This document shows, one piece after another, positions 42,074 to 52,267 of a stretch of 64,000 nt of DNA (position 1 is the first letter of the stretch; each line of letters starts with the position of its first letter). A model generated the notes under the pieces. It did no database searches, was not told the DNA's origin, and saw only the letters and a program-made list of their open reading frames with translations. A program made the position numbers and the translations under genes. The DNA comes from Campylobacteraceae bacterium (GTDB lineage: Bacteria > Campylobacterota > Campylobacteria > Campylobacterales > Sulfurospirillaceae), in NCBI GenBank assembly GCA_027050775.1, contig JALUBH010000026.1, positions 29,502 to 93,501 of the forward strand. The letters run 5' to 3'.

Positions 42074-42375
42074 TCGTTGCCATCTTCTTCTATGTATAAA
42101 CTATTTATTAGTGGACATTATATCACCTTTTGGTGTAATCTCAAAGGCTAAACTGTCTATTTATTTGTATCGTTTATATGATATTTAAAACATATAGTTT
42201 AGTTTTTCTGTGTATTTTATTATTTTTTGATGTCTTTTAATAATATAATTGGGGAGTAAGTAGGTACATCGTGGATGTTAATGTTTGAATATATGTATTA
42301 AAAGGACAAAATATCTTTTTAAAATTGAATTCATATCGAACTTGAAAAAGACTATGCCATCCATTGTATCACTAA
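42074..42375. promoter_or_regulatory. Recombinase promoter with operator-like palindrome; right edge of foreign region
   Basis: No gene is supported in this 302-base stretch. On the minus strand TTGAGA (42139-42144), a 16-base spacer and TATAAT (42117-42122) make a good sigma-70-type promoter for the recombinase gene. Its spacer contains CACC-TTTT-GGTG (42124-42135), an inverted repeat that a repressor could bind. The remainder is AT-rich and separates the element from nth. Confidence 0.55.
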
Positions 42376-43020
42376 TTACCTAGCTTTAAAACTCTCTTTG
42401 CTTTTGCAAAACTCACTCAAAAAACATTTATCGCATTTTGGATTTTTGGCGGTGCAGATGTATCTGCCAAACAGAACCATAGCTTGGTGAAGTATATGTA
42501 GATGGTCCTTGAATTTTTTTGTCAACTCAATTTCGGTTTTTATGGCTGTTGGGGCATTGCTGAGACCTAGTCTGTGGGCGACTCGAAATACATGTGTATC
42601 GACTGCCATGAGATTTTCTCCTGAAAATTCTATCAGGACAACATGAGCTGTTTTTTGTCCGACTCCTGCTAGCGATATTAGTTTTTTTTCATCCAATGGT
42701 ATTTCTCCGTCAAAATCATTTTCAACTTTTTGAGCCATTTTTATCAGATTTTTTGCTTTATTGTTGAAAAATGAGCAGGATTTTATGAGCTCTTTGATGT
42801 CGTTTAGCGAGGCACTGCTCAAACTCTTTGTATCAGGATATTTTTCAAAAAGAGCAGGAGTGATTATGTTGACTCTCTTATCTGTGCATTGTGCTGAAAG
42901 CATTACAGAGATGAGTAGTTCATATAAGTTTTTATATTTTAGTTCTGTAACAGCATCTGCATATTTTCCTATAAATATCTTTTTGATTTCGTTTATCTCT
43001 TTTTTTGTTGCTTTTTTCAT
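42376..43020 (-). CDS. nth: Endonuclease III
   Basis: Base-excision DNA glycosylase/AP lyase for oxidised pyrimidines. The 214-residue protein has the helix-hairpin-helix LAGVGQKTAHVV with the catalytic Lys near residue 120, the catalytic Asp in MAVDTHVFR near 138, and a C-terminal [4Fe-4S] motif C-x6-C-x2-C-x5-C (CTAKNPKCDKCFLSEFC). First host gene to the right of the foreign region; divergent from the PEB4 gene as in Campylobacter jejuni (recalled). Confidence 0.95.
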   Translation of the reverse strand: MKKATKKEINEIKKIFIGKYADAVTELKYKNLYELLISVMLSAQCTDKRVNIITPALFEKYPDTKSLSSASLNDIKELIKSCSFFNNKAKNLIKMAQKVENDFDGEIPLDEKKLISLAGVGQKTAHVVLIEFSGENLMAVDTHVFRVAHRLGLSNAPTAIKTEIELTKKFKDHLHILHQAMVLFGRYICTAKNPKCDKCFLSEFCKSKESFKAR

Positions 43021-43254
43021 TTTATTTCTCCTTTTTTAGAGGCAAAGCCCCTAAAAAATTCCTCTCACTAAAGCTACGCCATTGGCGAGAGTGTTTAGAT
43101 TTTAGATTTCTTGCATACTTTTTTCTCGAAAAATTCTATTTTTTGTCATTTTAGGTAGTATCGTATGATTTGCTCGGATTGCATTTTATCTAAAGATTTA
43201 TTAATTATTTAAACAAATTAGATATAATTCCTAAAATTTTAAAAAAGGATTTGA

Positions 43255-44067
43255 ATGAAAAGAGTTATATTCGGTAGTTTATTGGCTATGATATTTGGAG
43301 TTAGCCTTAGTGCGACGGTTTATGCGACTGTAAATGGTCACGATATTAAGGATCAAGATATAAAAGCATTGCTAAGAACAATGCCTGGTGCAAGATTTGA
43401 GCAACTTCCTCCGGCTACACAGAAAAAGGTTGTTCAGCAAGCGGTTCAGAGATATCTTTTGTCTCAAAAAGCTATAAAATCAGGTATAGAAAACGATCCT
43501 GAATTTAAAAAGGCACTCGCAGGAATCAAAGGTGATTTGGCACTTGAGCTATGGATGAAAAAAGAGTACGCTAGCGTAAAAGTTGATGAAAATTCAATAA
43601 AAGCTTATTTTGATAAAAATGCTGCTAAATTTGTAAAACCATCTCGTGCAAAAGCAAGACACATCCTCCTAAAAACTAAAAAAGAGGCTGAAAATGTGAT
43701 TGCTCAACTTAAAGGTTTAAAAGGCGCTGCTTTGACTAAAAAGTTTATAGAGTTAGCAAAAGCAAAATCAACAGGACCTAGCGGCAAAGATGGTGGAGAA
43801 CTAGGCTGGTTTAACAAAAGACAGATGGTAAAACCTTTTAGTGATGCAACATTTGCACTCAAAAAAGGAGAGATAACAACTACACCTGTTAAAACTCAGT
43901 TTGGTTATCATGTTATTTTACTTGAAAATAAAGAAGTTGGCAAAAAAGCAACTCTTGCAGAGGTTAAGCCTCAAATAGAAAATGTTTTAAAAATGCAAGC
44001 ATTTAGAAAAAAAGTTTCAAGTATTGCCAAAGGGCTTACAAAAGGTGCAAAGATAAGTATTAAATAA
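43255..44067 (+). CDS. Periplasmic peptidyl-prolyl isomerase (PEB4/Cbf2 type)
   Basis: Parvulin-type foldase/chaperone for outer-membrane proteins. The 270-residue precursor has a signal peptide (residues 1-21), a SurA-like helical chaperone part and a parvulin domain from about residue 125 (KARHILLKTKKEAENV, GKDGGELGWF, PVKTQFGYHVILLE). The order nth / PEB4 / fba is that of Campylobacter. The fba ATG follows 13 bases later. Confidence 0.9.
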   Translation: MKRVIFGSLLAMIFGVSLSATVYATVNGHDIKDQDIKALLRTMPGARFEQLPPATQKKVVQQAVQRYLLSQKAIKSGIENDPEFKKALAGIKGDLALELWMKKEYASVKVDENSIKAYFDKNAAKFVKPSRAKARHILLKTKKEAENVIAQLKGLKGAALTKKFIELAKAKSTGPSGKDGGELGWFNKRQMVKPFSDATFALKKGEITTTPVKTQFGYHVILLENKEVGKKATLAEVKPQIENVLKMQAFRKKVSSIAKGLTKGAKISIK

Positions 44068-44080
44068 AAAGGTCGTTTCA

Positions 44081-45160
44081 ATGCAAAATGCAAAAATTTT
44101 TGATTTTGTTAAACCAGGTGTTGTGTCTGGTGATGATTTGCAAAAAATGCTAGAAGTGGCGAAAGCGAATGCTTTTGCCTTTCCTGCAGTAAATGTTGTA
44201 GGTACAAACTCTATAAATGCTGTCATGGAAGCTGCCAAGAGGGTTAATTCTCCTGTTATGATTCAGTTTTCAAATGGTGGGGCAAGTTTTTACGGTGGTA
44301 AAGGTATTGACTCAAAAACTTCTGCAGTTTTAGGGGCGATTAGTGGTGCTCTACATGTACACACTCTAGCAGCTACTTATGGAGTACCTGTAGTGCTTCA
44401 TACAGATCACGCGGCAAGAAAACTTTTACCGTGGATAGATGGACTTTTAGATGCTGGCGAAGAGTACTATGAAAAGCACGGTCGCCCTCTGTTTAGCTCT
44501 CATATGATAGATCTCTCAGTAGAGAGTTTGAGTGAAAATGTCGCTACATGCAAAGAGTATCTAAAAAGAATGAGTAAATTAGATATGACGCTTGAGATTG
44601 AGCTTGGTTGTACAGGTGGTGAAGAAGATGGTGTTGACAATTCGCATCTGGACAATTCAGCACTCTACACGCAACCAGAAGATGTGGCGTATGCCTACAA
44701 AGAGCTTGGTGAGATTAGTAACAGATTTACTATAGCTGCCTCTTTTGGAAATGTTCATGGTGTTTATAAGCCTGGAAATGTTCAGCTGACTCCGAAGATT
44801 TTAGATAACTCTCAAAAATACATAAAAGAGAAGTTTGGCTTAAGTGAAGACAAACCTGTAAATTTTGTATTTCACGGCGGAAGTGGAAGTGAGTTAAAGG
44901 ATATAAGAGAAGCCTTGAACAATGGTGTTATAAAGATGAATATAGACACAGACACTCAGTGGGCATTTTGGGATGGAGTAAGGAGATATTCTGAAGAATT
45001 TTCTCCATATTTGCAATCACAGATAGGTAATCCTGATGGTGATGATGTTCCAAATAAAAAATACTATGACCCAAGAAAATGGCTAAGAGCAGGCGAAGAG
45101 AGCGTAATCAAAAGACTCGAAACTGCCTTTAGTGATCTTAACTGCATAGATAGAAATTAA
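44081..45160 (+). CDS. fba: Fructose-bisphosphate aldolase class II
   Basis: Zinc-dependent aldolase of glycolysis and gluconeogenesis, 359 residues. VVLHTDHAARKLLPW near residue 105 carries the catalytic Asp and zinc His, LEIELGCTGGEEDGVD near 170, FGNVHGVYKPG near 223 and FHGGSGS near 266 carry the remaining ligands. Transcribed just behind the PEB4 gene and followed by a terminator-like hairpin. Confidence 0.95.
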   Translation: MQNAKIFDFVKPGVVSGDDLQKMLEVAKANAFAFPAVNVVGTNSINAVMEAAKRVNSPVMIQFSNGGASFYGGKGIDSKTSAVLGAISGALHVHTLAATYGVPVVLHTDHAARKLLPWIDGLLDAGEEYYEKHGRPLFSSHMIDLSVESLSENVATCKEYLKRMSKLDMTLEIELGCTGGEEDGVDNSHLDNSALYTQPEDVAYAYKELGEISNRFTIAASFGNVHGVYKPGNVQLTPKILDNSQKYIKEKFGLSEDKPVNFVFHGGSGSELKDIREALNNGVIKMNIDTDTQWAFWDGVRRYSEEFSPYLQSQIGNPDGDDVPNKKYYDPRKWLRAGEESVIKRLETAFSDLNCIDRN

Positions 45161-45168
45161 ATAAATAC

Positions 45169-45188
45169 AGAGCCTTTTTAAAGGCTCT
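45169..45188 (+). terminator. Terminator-like hairpin after fba
   Basis: AGAGCCTTT and AAAGGCTCT form a 9-bp perfect stem with a TT loop, 8 bases after the fba stop codon. Only a weak T-rich tail follows (TGTT), so termination may be partial. The next gene starts 10 bases later. Confidence 0.6.
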
Positions 45189-45198
45189 TGTTACTAGG

Positions 45199-46074
45199 AT
45201 GAAATTAACTCACTCTGCATTTCAAAAACATATCTTTAGAGATAAAATATTTTTCATAAAAAGAGATGATCTCTTACATGAAGATTTTTCAGGCAATAAA
45301 GCACGAAAATTTGAATACTTCCTTGTTAATGATTTTCCAAATATAGATAAACTAGTAAGCTATGGTTCAAATCAGTCAAATGCTATGTATTCGCTCTGTG
45401 TTTTAGCGAAGCTTAAAGGTTGGAAATTTGTATATTTTTGTGACCATATACCCTCATTTTTAAAAGAAAATCCAATTGGAAATTATAAATATGCCATACA
45501 AAATGGTATGCAGATATACACTGTTGTTGATAAAAAACAGAATGCTTACTCTCTTGAAAATGGCACGACTTTGGTGGTCGAAGAGGGTGGAAGACAAAAA
45601 AGTTCAGAATATGGCATAAAAAAACTAGCCGATGAACTACGAGAGGATATAAGAAAAAATCATATAAAAAATCCTTATATTTTTTTGCCATCGGGTACTG
45701 GTATAACAGCGTTGTATCTTCAAAAACATTTGCCTTTTAGAGTCTTTACATGTAGCACGGTTGGAGATGACAAATACCTTGAAAAGCAGTGGCAAATGGT
45801 AGAGGATGATATTAAAATTTTACCTATTATCTTAAATTCACAAAAGAAGTACCATTATGGAAAACTATACCCTGAAGCTTATGAGATATATAAAGAGCTT
45901 AAAAATGATATGGGTGTAGAGTTTGACCTTCTTTATGATCCGATAGGGTGGATAAAATTTTTAGAAAATATAGATAAACTAGAAGGAACTCCCGTGTATT
46001 TACATCAAGGCGGACTTAAGGGCAATGAATCTATGAAAGCAAGATATGAGAGAAAGTATGATAAAATTAATTGA
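45199..46074 (+). CDS. PLP-dependent enzyme, ACC deaminase / D-cysteine desulfhydrase family
   Basis: A 291-residue fold-type II PLP protein. The PLP lysine is in DFSGNKARKFEY near residue 33; YGSNQSNAMYSL near 56 is the phosphate-stabilising Asn segment, and LPSGTGITALYL near 157 is the glycine loop. Members act on D-cysteine, ACC or related amino acids; the substrate is not certain. It is shorter than the usual 320-330 residues. Confidence 0.8.
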   Translation: MKLTHSAFQKHIFRDKIFFIKRDDLLHEDFSGNKARKFEYFLVNDFPNIDKLVSYGSNQSNAMYSLCVLAKLKGWKFVYFCDHIPSFLKENPIGNYKYAIQNGMQIYTVVDKKQNAYSLENGTTLVVEEGGRQKSSEYGIKKLADELREDIRKNHIKNPYIFLPSGTGITALYLQKHLPFRVFTCSTVGDDKYLEKQWQMVEDDIKILPIILNSQKKYHYGKLYPEAYEIYKELKNDMGVEFDLLYDPIGWIKFLENIDKLEGTPVYLHQGGLKGNESMKARYERKYDKIN

Positions 46075-46094
46075 AATATTATATAGGAAAATAG

Positions 46095-47384
46095 ATGTTA
46101 AATATTAAAACAACTGATAAAAATTTTAAAAATCAATTTGATAAGCTTTTGCAAAGAGGCAAAATGGACATAGAAAATGTGTCTAAAATAGTAACTACTA
46201 TAATTGATGAAATAAAAAAAGATGGAAACAGTGCAATTAAAAAACATGTAGAGAAATTTGACAAATGGCAGGTGAAAGAAGATAAAGATTTAAAAATTTC
46301 TACTGATGATATGGAAAAAGCATATAGTTTTTTGAGCAAAGAATTAAAAGATGCACTAAACTTAGCTTACAACAGAATCAAAAATTATCAGGAAAAACTA
46401 ATGCCAGAAACCTGGATGGAAGAAGATTCTACCGGCTCCATCTTGGGGCAAAAGATAACCGCAATTGACAAGGCAGGATTGTATATACCAGGTGGAAAAG
46501 CAGCATATCCAAGTTCACTTTTGATGAATGCCATACCTGCGATAGTTGCAGGAGTGGATGAGATAATAGTTTGCACACCAGCACCGGATGATGAGCTAAA
46601 TTCTCTTCTTTTGGCAGCCATGCACTTATGCGGCATAAAAAAAGCATATAAAATTGGAGGAGCAAGTGCGATAGCAGCCATGGCATACGGGACTAAAACA
46701 ATTCCAAAAGTTGATGTTGTCACAGGCCCTGGCAATATCTTTGTAGCAACTGCAAAAAAGCTTGTCTATGGTGAAGTAAATATAGACATGATAGCCGGTC
46801 CAAGTGAGATAGGAGTTTTAGCAGATGAGAGCGCTGATGCTAAACTTTTAGCCATAGATTTACTTTCTCAAGCAGAACATGATGAAATGGCAAGTTCAAT
46901 ACTTATAACAACAGATGCTAACCTTGCAAACAATGTGGAAATAGAGATAGAAAACTGGTTAAAGACATTAGATAGAGAGACAATCGCAAGAACTTCTATA
47001 AAAAATAGGGGAGCTATTATTATTACTAGGGATATGGATGAGGCGATAGAGCTCATGAATGACATAGCACCGGAGCATTTAGAAGTGGTTTGCAAAAATG
47101 CTATGGACTTTTTGCCAAAGATAAAACATGCCGGCGCTATTTTCTTGGGAAGCTATACGCCTGAGCCTATAGGTGACTATATAGCCGGACCAAATCATAC
47201 ACTTCCAACAGGTGGAACAGCAAGATTTTATTCTCCTTTGGGAGTAGATAATTTTATAAAAAAATCTTCTATTATCAGTATGAGCAAAAAAGGAGTTGCT
47301 ATGATAGCAAAAGAGTGCTCCTTGCTTGCACAGACCGAGGGCTTGGGAGCCCACGCCGCATCAGTTATGCAAAGATTGAACTAA
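46095..47384 (+). CDS. hisD: Histidinol dehydrogenase
   Basis: Last step of histidine synthesis: two NAD-dependent oxidations of histidinol. The 429-residue protein has YIPGGKAAYPSSLLMNAIPA near residue 128, DVVTGPGNIFVATAKK near 208, and the SQAEHDE catalytic segment near residue 258, with GPNHTLPTGGTARF near 363. The last 24 bases overlap the 3' end of the convergent TAXI gene. Confidence 0.95.
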   Translation: MLNIKTTDKNFKNQFDKLLQRGKMDIENVSKIVTTIIDEIKKDGNSAIKKHVEKFDKWQVKEDKDLKISTDDMEKAYSFLSKELKDALNLAYNRIKNYQEKLMPETWMEEDSTGSILGQKITAIDKAGLYIPGGKAAYPSSLLMNAIPAIVAGVDEIIVCTPAPDDELNSLLLAAMHLCGIKKAYKIGGASAIAAMAYGTKTIPKVDVVTGPGNIFVATAKKLVYGEVNIDMIAGPSEIGVLADESADAKLLAIDLLSQAEHDEMASSILITTDANLANNVEIEIENWLKTLDRETIARTSIKNRGAIIITRDMDEAIELMNDIAPEHLEVVCKNAMDFLPKIKHAGAIFLGSYTPEPIGDYIAGPNHTLPTGGTARFYSPLGVDNFIKKSSIISMSKKGVAMIAKECSLLAQTEGLGAHAASVMQRLN

Positions 47385-48650
47385 TCTATCTATTTTGTTC
47401 AAAATTAAATTTGCATGTACCTTCAGGTTGTAGTATTCACCCATATACGAGAGCGGGATTTTTGTCTCCTCTTGTATATCTTTTAGTAATTCTGTAAGAT
47501 TTTCTTTTGTCTTTCTTAGCTCTTCTTTGTCCAAAGTCTCTATTTTTGAATCTATCTCGTAGAGTACTTTGTACCACTTGTATATTTTTGATCTGATTCT
47601 CCACCTATATAGTGGAAAAGCGCCTTTTAGAAGTGGAAAAAGAAGGGTTAAAAGAGGAATTATCATGATAGCTAGTCTGTCTATCATGCTTGCTATCCAA
47701 AAAGGAAAAATCTTCTCTAAAAAAGTATCGCCTTTTATCAGGTAGTTTTTAGCATCTTCGCTCATAGGAATTTGTGTGTATTTGTATGTTGGAAATTCAT
47801 TTTGATATGAAAAGATGGTTGCTTTTGAGTGTACTTTTTTGACACTTTTTAAAATCAGTCTTATCAAGTCAGGATTTAGTGATTTTTTTGCGACTAGTGT
47901 GGCAGTTGTGCCAAGCAGTATTGTCTTTTTTTGTGGTATGTTTTTATCAAGACTTATAACTCCTTCACCGAGGGTTAACGGTGAAAGATAAGAGAACTTT
48001 TTACTATAAGCTTCTGCTCTTTGGAAGCTAAAAAGTTTTAGATTTTTATCTTCTAGCAGTTTTTTTATCTTGTCTGATGAAGCAGATATGACACTAAATA
48101 TAGCATCTACCTTTCCTTCATCTAGTGCCTTTTTAGGGCTCATTCCTTTTAAGTCAACAAATGTTGTATTTATTGAATCTATATTGTTCTCTTTTAAAAG
48201 TACAAGCGCCAAAGCTCTTGTGCCGCTTCCTACGCCGCCTATGAAGAGTCTTTTGCCTTTTAAATCATATAGATACTTAAAAGTTTCATTTTTTCTATAA
48301 AATATCCAAAGAGGTTCAAAATAAATGCTACAAAGTGACATGAGATTTTTTATATCTTTGCTTGATGCGGTACCGCCTTGCACAAATGCCATATCTACTT
48401 CGTTTTTCTCAAGCATAGAGAGTGCTGCAACAGAGCCGGCTGTCGGTATGACTTGAAGATCAAACTTCTCTCTTTTTAAAAGTTTATGATATAGAGTTCC
48501 AAAATGATAGTACGATCCGTCTGCTTTGCCAGTAGCTATTTTGAGCGTTTTTGGAGGTGCTGGATCTATAAATTGATATGAAAATAGTCCTACAATTATG
48601 ACTACAATTAAAACTGAAAGAGTAACTTTACACCATTCGCATTTCATCAT
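47361..48650 (-). CDS. TAXI family solute-binding protein with C-terminal membrane anchor
   Basis: A 429-residue protein of the TRAP-associated extracytoplasmic immunogenic (TAXI) family: signal or anchor helix at residues 10-27, [12 protein letters not shown] near 40, [11 protein letters not shown] near 85, and VGSGTRALA near 144. Unlike transport-coupled members it has a C-terminal membrane segment (about 318-345) and a charged helical tail, and no DctM/DctQ-type TRAP permease gene is adjacent. It may be a lone ligand sensor or use a distant permease. It overlaps tgt by 4 bases. Confidence 0.8.
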   Translation of the reverse strand: MMKCEWCKVTLSVLIVVIIVGLFSYQFIDPAPPKTLKIATGKADGSYYHFGTLYHKLLKREKFDLQVIPTAGSVAALSMLEKNEVDMAFVQGGTASSKDIKNLMSLCSIYFEPLWIFYRKNETFKYLYDLKGKRLFIGGVGSGTRALALVLLKENNIDSINTTFVDLKGMSPKKALDEGKVDAIFSVISASSDKIKKLLEDKNLKLFSFQRAEAYSKKFSYLSPLTLGEGVISLDKNIPQKKTILLGTTATLVAKKSLNPDLIRLILKSVKKVHSKATIFSYQNEFPTYKYTQIPMSEDAKNYLIKGDTFLEKIFPFWIASMIDRLAIMIIPLLTLLFPLLKGAFPLYRWRIRSKIYKWYKVLYEIDSKIETLDKEELRKTKENLTELLKDIQEETKIPLSYMGEYYNLKVHANLILNKIDRLVQSLHN

Positions 48651-49771
48651 ACACCTCTTTTTGCATAAAATTCTTTTTTAAACTCTTTAAATTTATTGAG
48701 CAGTATCGCCTCTCTCATTTGTTTCATCAAATTTAGATAATAGTGAAGATTATGCAGTGAAGCGAGCCTAAAATATGTCAATTCACGAGCTCTGAAGAGA
48801 TGGTTTAGATAGCCTCTACTGTAGTTCTTACATGTAAAGCAATCGCACTCCTTATCTATGGGCTCAATATCAAGTTTGTATCTTGCTGATTTTATATTTA
48901 TCTTTCCAAAAGATGTAAAAAGTGTGCCATTTCTTGCATTTCTCGTAGGCATCACACAGTCAAACATATCAACTCCACGCTCTACATTTTCCACCAAATC
49001 TTCAGGAGTTCCGACACCCATCAAATATCTTGGTTTGTCTTTTGGCATCAAAGGAGTTGTAAATTCAACTGTATCGTACATCAAGTTATTTGATTCACCG
49101 ACACTAAGCCCACCTATGGCATATCCGTCATAATCCTCTAGGGAGCAAAGCTCATCGGCTGAAATCTTTCTAAATTCTTTATCTGTTCCACCTTGTATAA
49201 TCGCAAAGATATTTTGATGGACTCCTATACCTTTTTCTTTTTGACTAACATGGTATTTTATCGCCTCTTTTGCCCAAGCAGTAGTCCTTTGGATGGAGAG
49301 TTCAATCCTCTCTCTAGTTGCAGGAAGCGCTACCAAATCATCTAGTATCATCATAATATCAGAGTTTAAATTATACCCAATATCTAAAACACTTTTTGGT
49401 GTAAAGTAATGCATAGAGCCATCAATATGAGATTTAAACTTTATGCCGTTTAAGTCAGGTTTTGAGTTGGAACTAAGACTAAAAGCTTGAAAACCTCCAC
49501 TGTCGGTCAGAAAACTCTTTGGATATTTTGTAAAACCGTGAAGTCCACCAAAATGTTTTATCGTTTTATCTCCTGGACGGAGATAGAGGTGGTATGTATT
49601 TCCTAATATAATCTCCGCACCCAAAATCTCAATCATATCTTTAGCATCAAGACTCTTGACACTGCCTACTGTGCCCACAGGCATAAATATCGGAGTTTGT
49701 ATCGTACTGTGAGCTGTTTTTATAGTACAAGCTCTAGCATTTTGGTCTGTATTATCTATTTGAAATGTCAT
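48647..49771 (-). CDS. tgt: tRNA-guanine transglycosylase
   Basis: Exchanges G34 for preQ1 in tRNAs for Asn, Asp, His and Tyr. The 374-residue protein has [14 protein letters not shown] near residue 88 (first catalytic Asp), GGLSVGE near 214, and a C-terminal zinc site [17 protein letters not shown]. Length and motifs are standard for bacterial Tgt. It is the first gene of a two-gene minus-strand unit. Confidence 0.95.
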   Translation of the reverse strand: MTFQIDNTDQNARACTIKTAHSTIQTPIFMPVGTVGSVKSLDAKDMIEILGAEIILGNTYHLYLRPGDKTIKHFGGLHGFTKYPKSFLTDSGGFQAFSLSSNSKPDLNGIKFKSHIDGSMHYFTPKSVLDIGYNLNSDIMMILDDLVALPATRERIELSIQRTTAWAKEAIKYHVSQKEKGIGVHQNIFAIIQGGTDKEFRKISADELCSLEDYDGYAIGGLSVGESNNLMYDTVEFTTPLMPKDKPRYLMGVGTPEDLVENVERGVDMFDCVMPTRNARNGTLFTSFGKINIKSARYKLDIEPIDKECDCFTCKNYSRGYLNHLFRARELTYFRLASLHNLHYYLNLMKQMREAILLNKFKEFKKEFYAKRGV

Positions 49772-49805
49772 ATTTGGTATAATATCCTTTATTAACGGAG
49801 TGCAA

Positions 49806-51215
49806 ATGAAAAAAATTCTTATACTTGCTGATGGTATTTTAGCGAAATATTTTTTAGAAAGAGTTATATCTTCGCAAGATGGTGATAATCAGTATAGTGT
49901 TGTTTATTATAAAGAGCTTACAATACCACAAAATAAACCGGAAAATTTCAAATTTTATGATTTTGATCCTACGAGTTATGACAAGCTATCTTCGGTGCTA
50001 AATGATGATTTTTATCAAGTTATGATTATAACCTCCAATAAAATAGATGCAGTATCTTCGTATGAAAATGCAAGAAAAATCAGTAAAGAAGTCCAAATTG
50101 TCATGGTAGATAGATGGGGACTTGAATTTGATGACAATATGCTTTATCTTTTGGATTCCAGGGAAGTTTTAGCCTCTCGTTTTATGGATTATCTTCCTGA
50201 TTTACCTGTTATTGCCCAAAATGTAGGTCTTGGCAAGGGTGAAATTATGGAGATGAGAGTACCGGCCGGGAGTCCGTATTCGTATAGGTATTTAGGTAAT
50301 ATAGTGCAGAGGAACTGGCGGATTGCCGCCATATATAGAGTAAATGAATTGATACTACCTAGAGATTCGTTGATGATTCAGCCAAATGATGTGATGTTGG
50401 GCGTTGGTGACCCCAATGTCCTAAGGAGTGTATATCATAGTGTAAAAGTTGAGATGGGACAGTTTCCTCGTCCATTTGGACAGATTATTTACTGTTTAGT
50501 AAATATGCAAAATATGAGTGAATACGATATAGAATCCTTGCTTAATGATGCCATGCTTCTGCATTCAAAGATTAACTCTAGGAGACTTTTTATCAGAGTG
50601 ATAAATCCAACATACTCTAAACTTTTTAATAAAATAAAGGGATATTGTAGCGACAAGATAGTTGTAGATGTAAATTACTATGATAATAATGTGGAAAAAG
50701 TGATCTTTAAAGATGCAAAAGAGGTTGATATAGGTTTGATTGTCATAAATAATAATTTTTTGAAAAAATACACCAAAATACTTTTTGAGATAAGAAAACC
50801 GATATTTAAGATTGGAGTTTGGGGATTTGCTGATTTGAGAGATGCGGTTATACTGGGAAGCAATAGTGAGCATATAGAAAAAGAGTCCTCGGTTATATTT
50901 GATTTCTCTTCTCAATTGGATTTAAAGATAAAACTTTACAATTTTAATTCGCAAGATGACAAATCTCAAGAAGATTTGAGTGGGTATTTTAAAAATTTGT
51001 CCAAGATTTTTAATAAAAAAATAGATATAATTGACTCTGTTAGAAATCCTCTTATAGAGTTAAGAAACAAAAAAGATGTATTGCAGTTTGTACCGTTTAG
51101 CAAAAAATTAGAGAAATTAAATATCTTTTCCATATTTTCAACAGATATGGAAAAGCTTCACTTTAAACTCAACAAAAGCTATCAGGTTTTTATACCTGTA
51201 ACTGCAAGTGAATAG
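49806..51215 (+). CDS. TrkA-C (RCK) domain protein, COG3400-like
   Basis: A 469-residue soluble protein. It begins with a Rossmann-like unit ([17 protein letters not shown]) and has a TrkA-C domain near residues 140-215 ([27 protein letters not shown]), as in regulators of potassium channels. The second half has no clear domain. The ATG at 49806 with GGAG five bases upstream is chosen over a GTG at 49800 that overlaps the ribosome binding site. It is followed 8 bases later by aroB. A regulatory role in ion transport is likely. Confidence 0.7.
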   Translation: MKKILILADGILAKYFLERVISSQDGDNQYSVVYYKELTIPQNKPENFKFYDFDPTSYDKLSSVLNDDFYQVMIITSNKIDAVSSYENARKISKEVQIVMVDRWGLEFDDNMLYLLDSREVLASRFMDYLPDLPVIAQNVGLGKGEIMEMRVPAGSPYSYRYLGNIVQRNWRIAAIYRVNELILPRDSLMIQPNDVMLGVGDPNVLRSVYHSVKVEMGQFPRPFGQIIYCLVNMQNMSEYDIESLLNDAMLLHSKINSRRLFIRVINPTYSKLFNKIKGYCSDKIVVDVNYYDNNVEKVIFKDAKEVDIGLIVINNNFLKKYTKILFEIRKPIFKIGVWGFADLRDAVILGSNSEHIEKESSVIFDFSSQLDLKIKLYNFNSQDDKSQEDLSGYFKNLSKIFNKKIDIIDSVRNPLIELRNKKDVLQFVPFSKKLEKLNIFSIFSTDMEKLHFKLNKSYQVFIPVTASE

Positions 51216-51223
51216 GAAAAATA

Positions 51224-52267
51224 ATGCAAATAAACATAGATTTAGCGCAAGAAAAAAACAGAAATTATAAAGTTTATATAGATGAGTTGAAATCTCTGAA
51301 TTTTGATACAAAAGTAGCCATCGTCACGAACCCAACAGTTGCAAAGTTTCATCTTGAAGAGGTAAAAAATCTCATAAATGTTGATGAACTACATGTTATA
51401 ACTGTACCAGATGGTGAAAAATACAAAAATATGGATACTATAGAGTTTATATTAGGTGAGTGTTTTAAACATAGACTTGACAGGAAGTCGATTTTGATAG
51501 CCCTTGGTGGTGGCGTGATAGGAGATATGACTGGTTTTGTAGCATCTATCTTTCAAAGAGGTATCAAGTTTGTACAAATTCCCACAACACTTTTGGCCCA
51601 AGTAGATGCAAGTGTAGGTGGAAAAACAGGTGTAAATTCGCAATACGGCAAAAACCTCATCGGATCTTTTTGGCAACCTCTTGCAGTGCATTGTGAAACA
51701 AGATTTTTAAAAACTCTGCCACAAAGAGAGTTCAACGCAGGTATAGCCGAGATTATCAAGATGGCTGTGACATTTGATATGGAATTTTTTGAGTGGTTGG
51801 AAAATTGCAATCTAAGAGACGATACGGATCTTAAAACAGCGATTTTAAAGAGCATAAAAACAAAAGCAAGAGTTGTCTCGCTTGATGAGCGAGAAGCTGG
51901 AGTGAGGGCTGTGCTGAACTATGGACACACCTTTGCTCATGTGATAGAAAATGAAACACAATATAAAGTTTTTCTTCATGGAGAAGCCGTATCTATAGGT
52001 ATGGTGATGGCAAATGAGTTGTCACTAAAACTTGGACTTATGAGTGCTCAGGAGGCTATACGAGTGAAGTATCTGCTTCAAAGATATGATTTACCTATAG
52101 ATTATGAGATAAAATCAGCAGAAGATTTTTATGAGCATTTCTTCTTAGACAAAAAGAGTAACAACAATAAAATAACCTTTGTGCTATCCAAAAGTATAGG
52201 TGGATATGAGATGAAAAATGATGTGCCAAAAGATATAACCATAAGTGTTTTAGAGGATTTTGAGTAG
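51224..52267 (+). CDS. aroB: 3-dehydroquinate synthase
   Basis: Second step of the shikimate pathway, NAD- and metal-dependent. The 347-residue protein has ALGGGVIGDMTGFVAS near residue 92, TTLLAQVDASVGGKTGVN near 121, and metal ligands in EIIKMAV and NYGHTFAHVIE (near residue 230). The mtaB GTG follows the stop codon directly. Confidence 0.95.
   Translation: MQINIDLAQEKNRNYKVYIDELKSLNFDTKVAIVTNPTVAKFHLEEVKNLINVDELHVITVPDGEKYKNMDTIEFILGECFKHRLDRKSILIALGGGVIGDMTGFVASIFQRGIKFVQIPTTLLAQVDASVGGKTGVNSQYGKNLIGSFWQPLAVHCETRFLKTLPQREFNAGIAEIIKMAVTFDMEFFEWLENCNLRDDTDLKTAILKSIKTKARVVSLDEREAGVRAVLNYGHTFAHVIENETQYKVFLHGEAVSIGMVMANELSLKLGLMSAQEAIRVKYLLQRYDLPIDYEIKSAEDFYEHFFLDKKSNNNKITFVLSKSIGGYEMKNDVPKDITISVLEDFE

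Noticed and set aside
43040..43110. Repeat-like hairpin CTCTC...GAGAG between nth and the PEB4 gene
   Set aside because: The pairing is short and interrupted, and no second copy was seen in the window.
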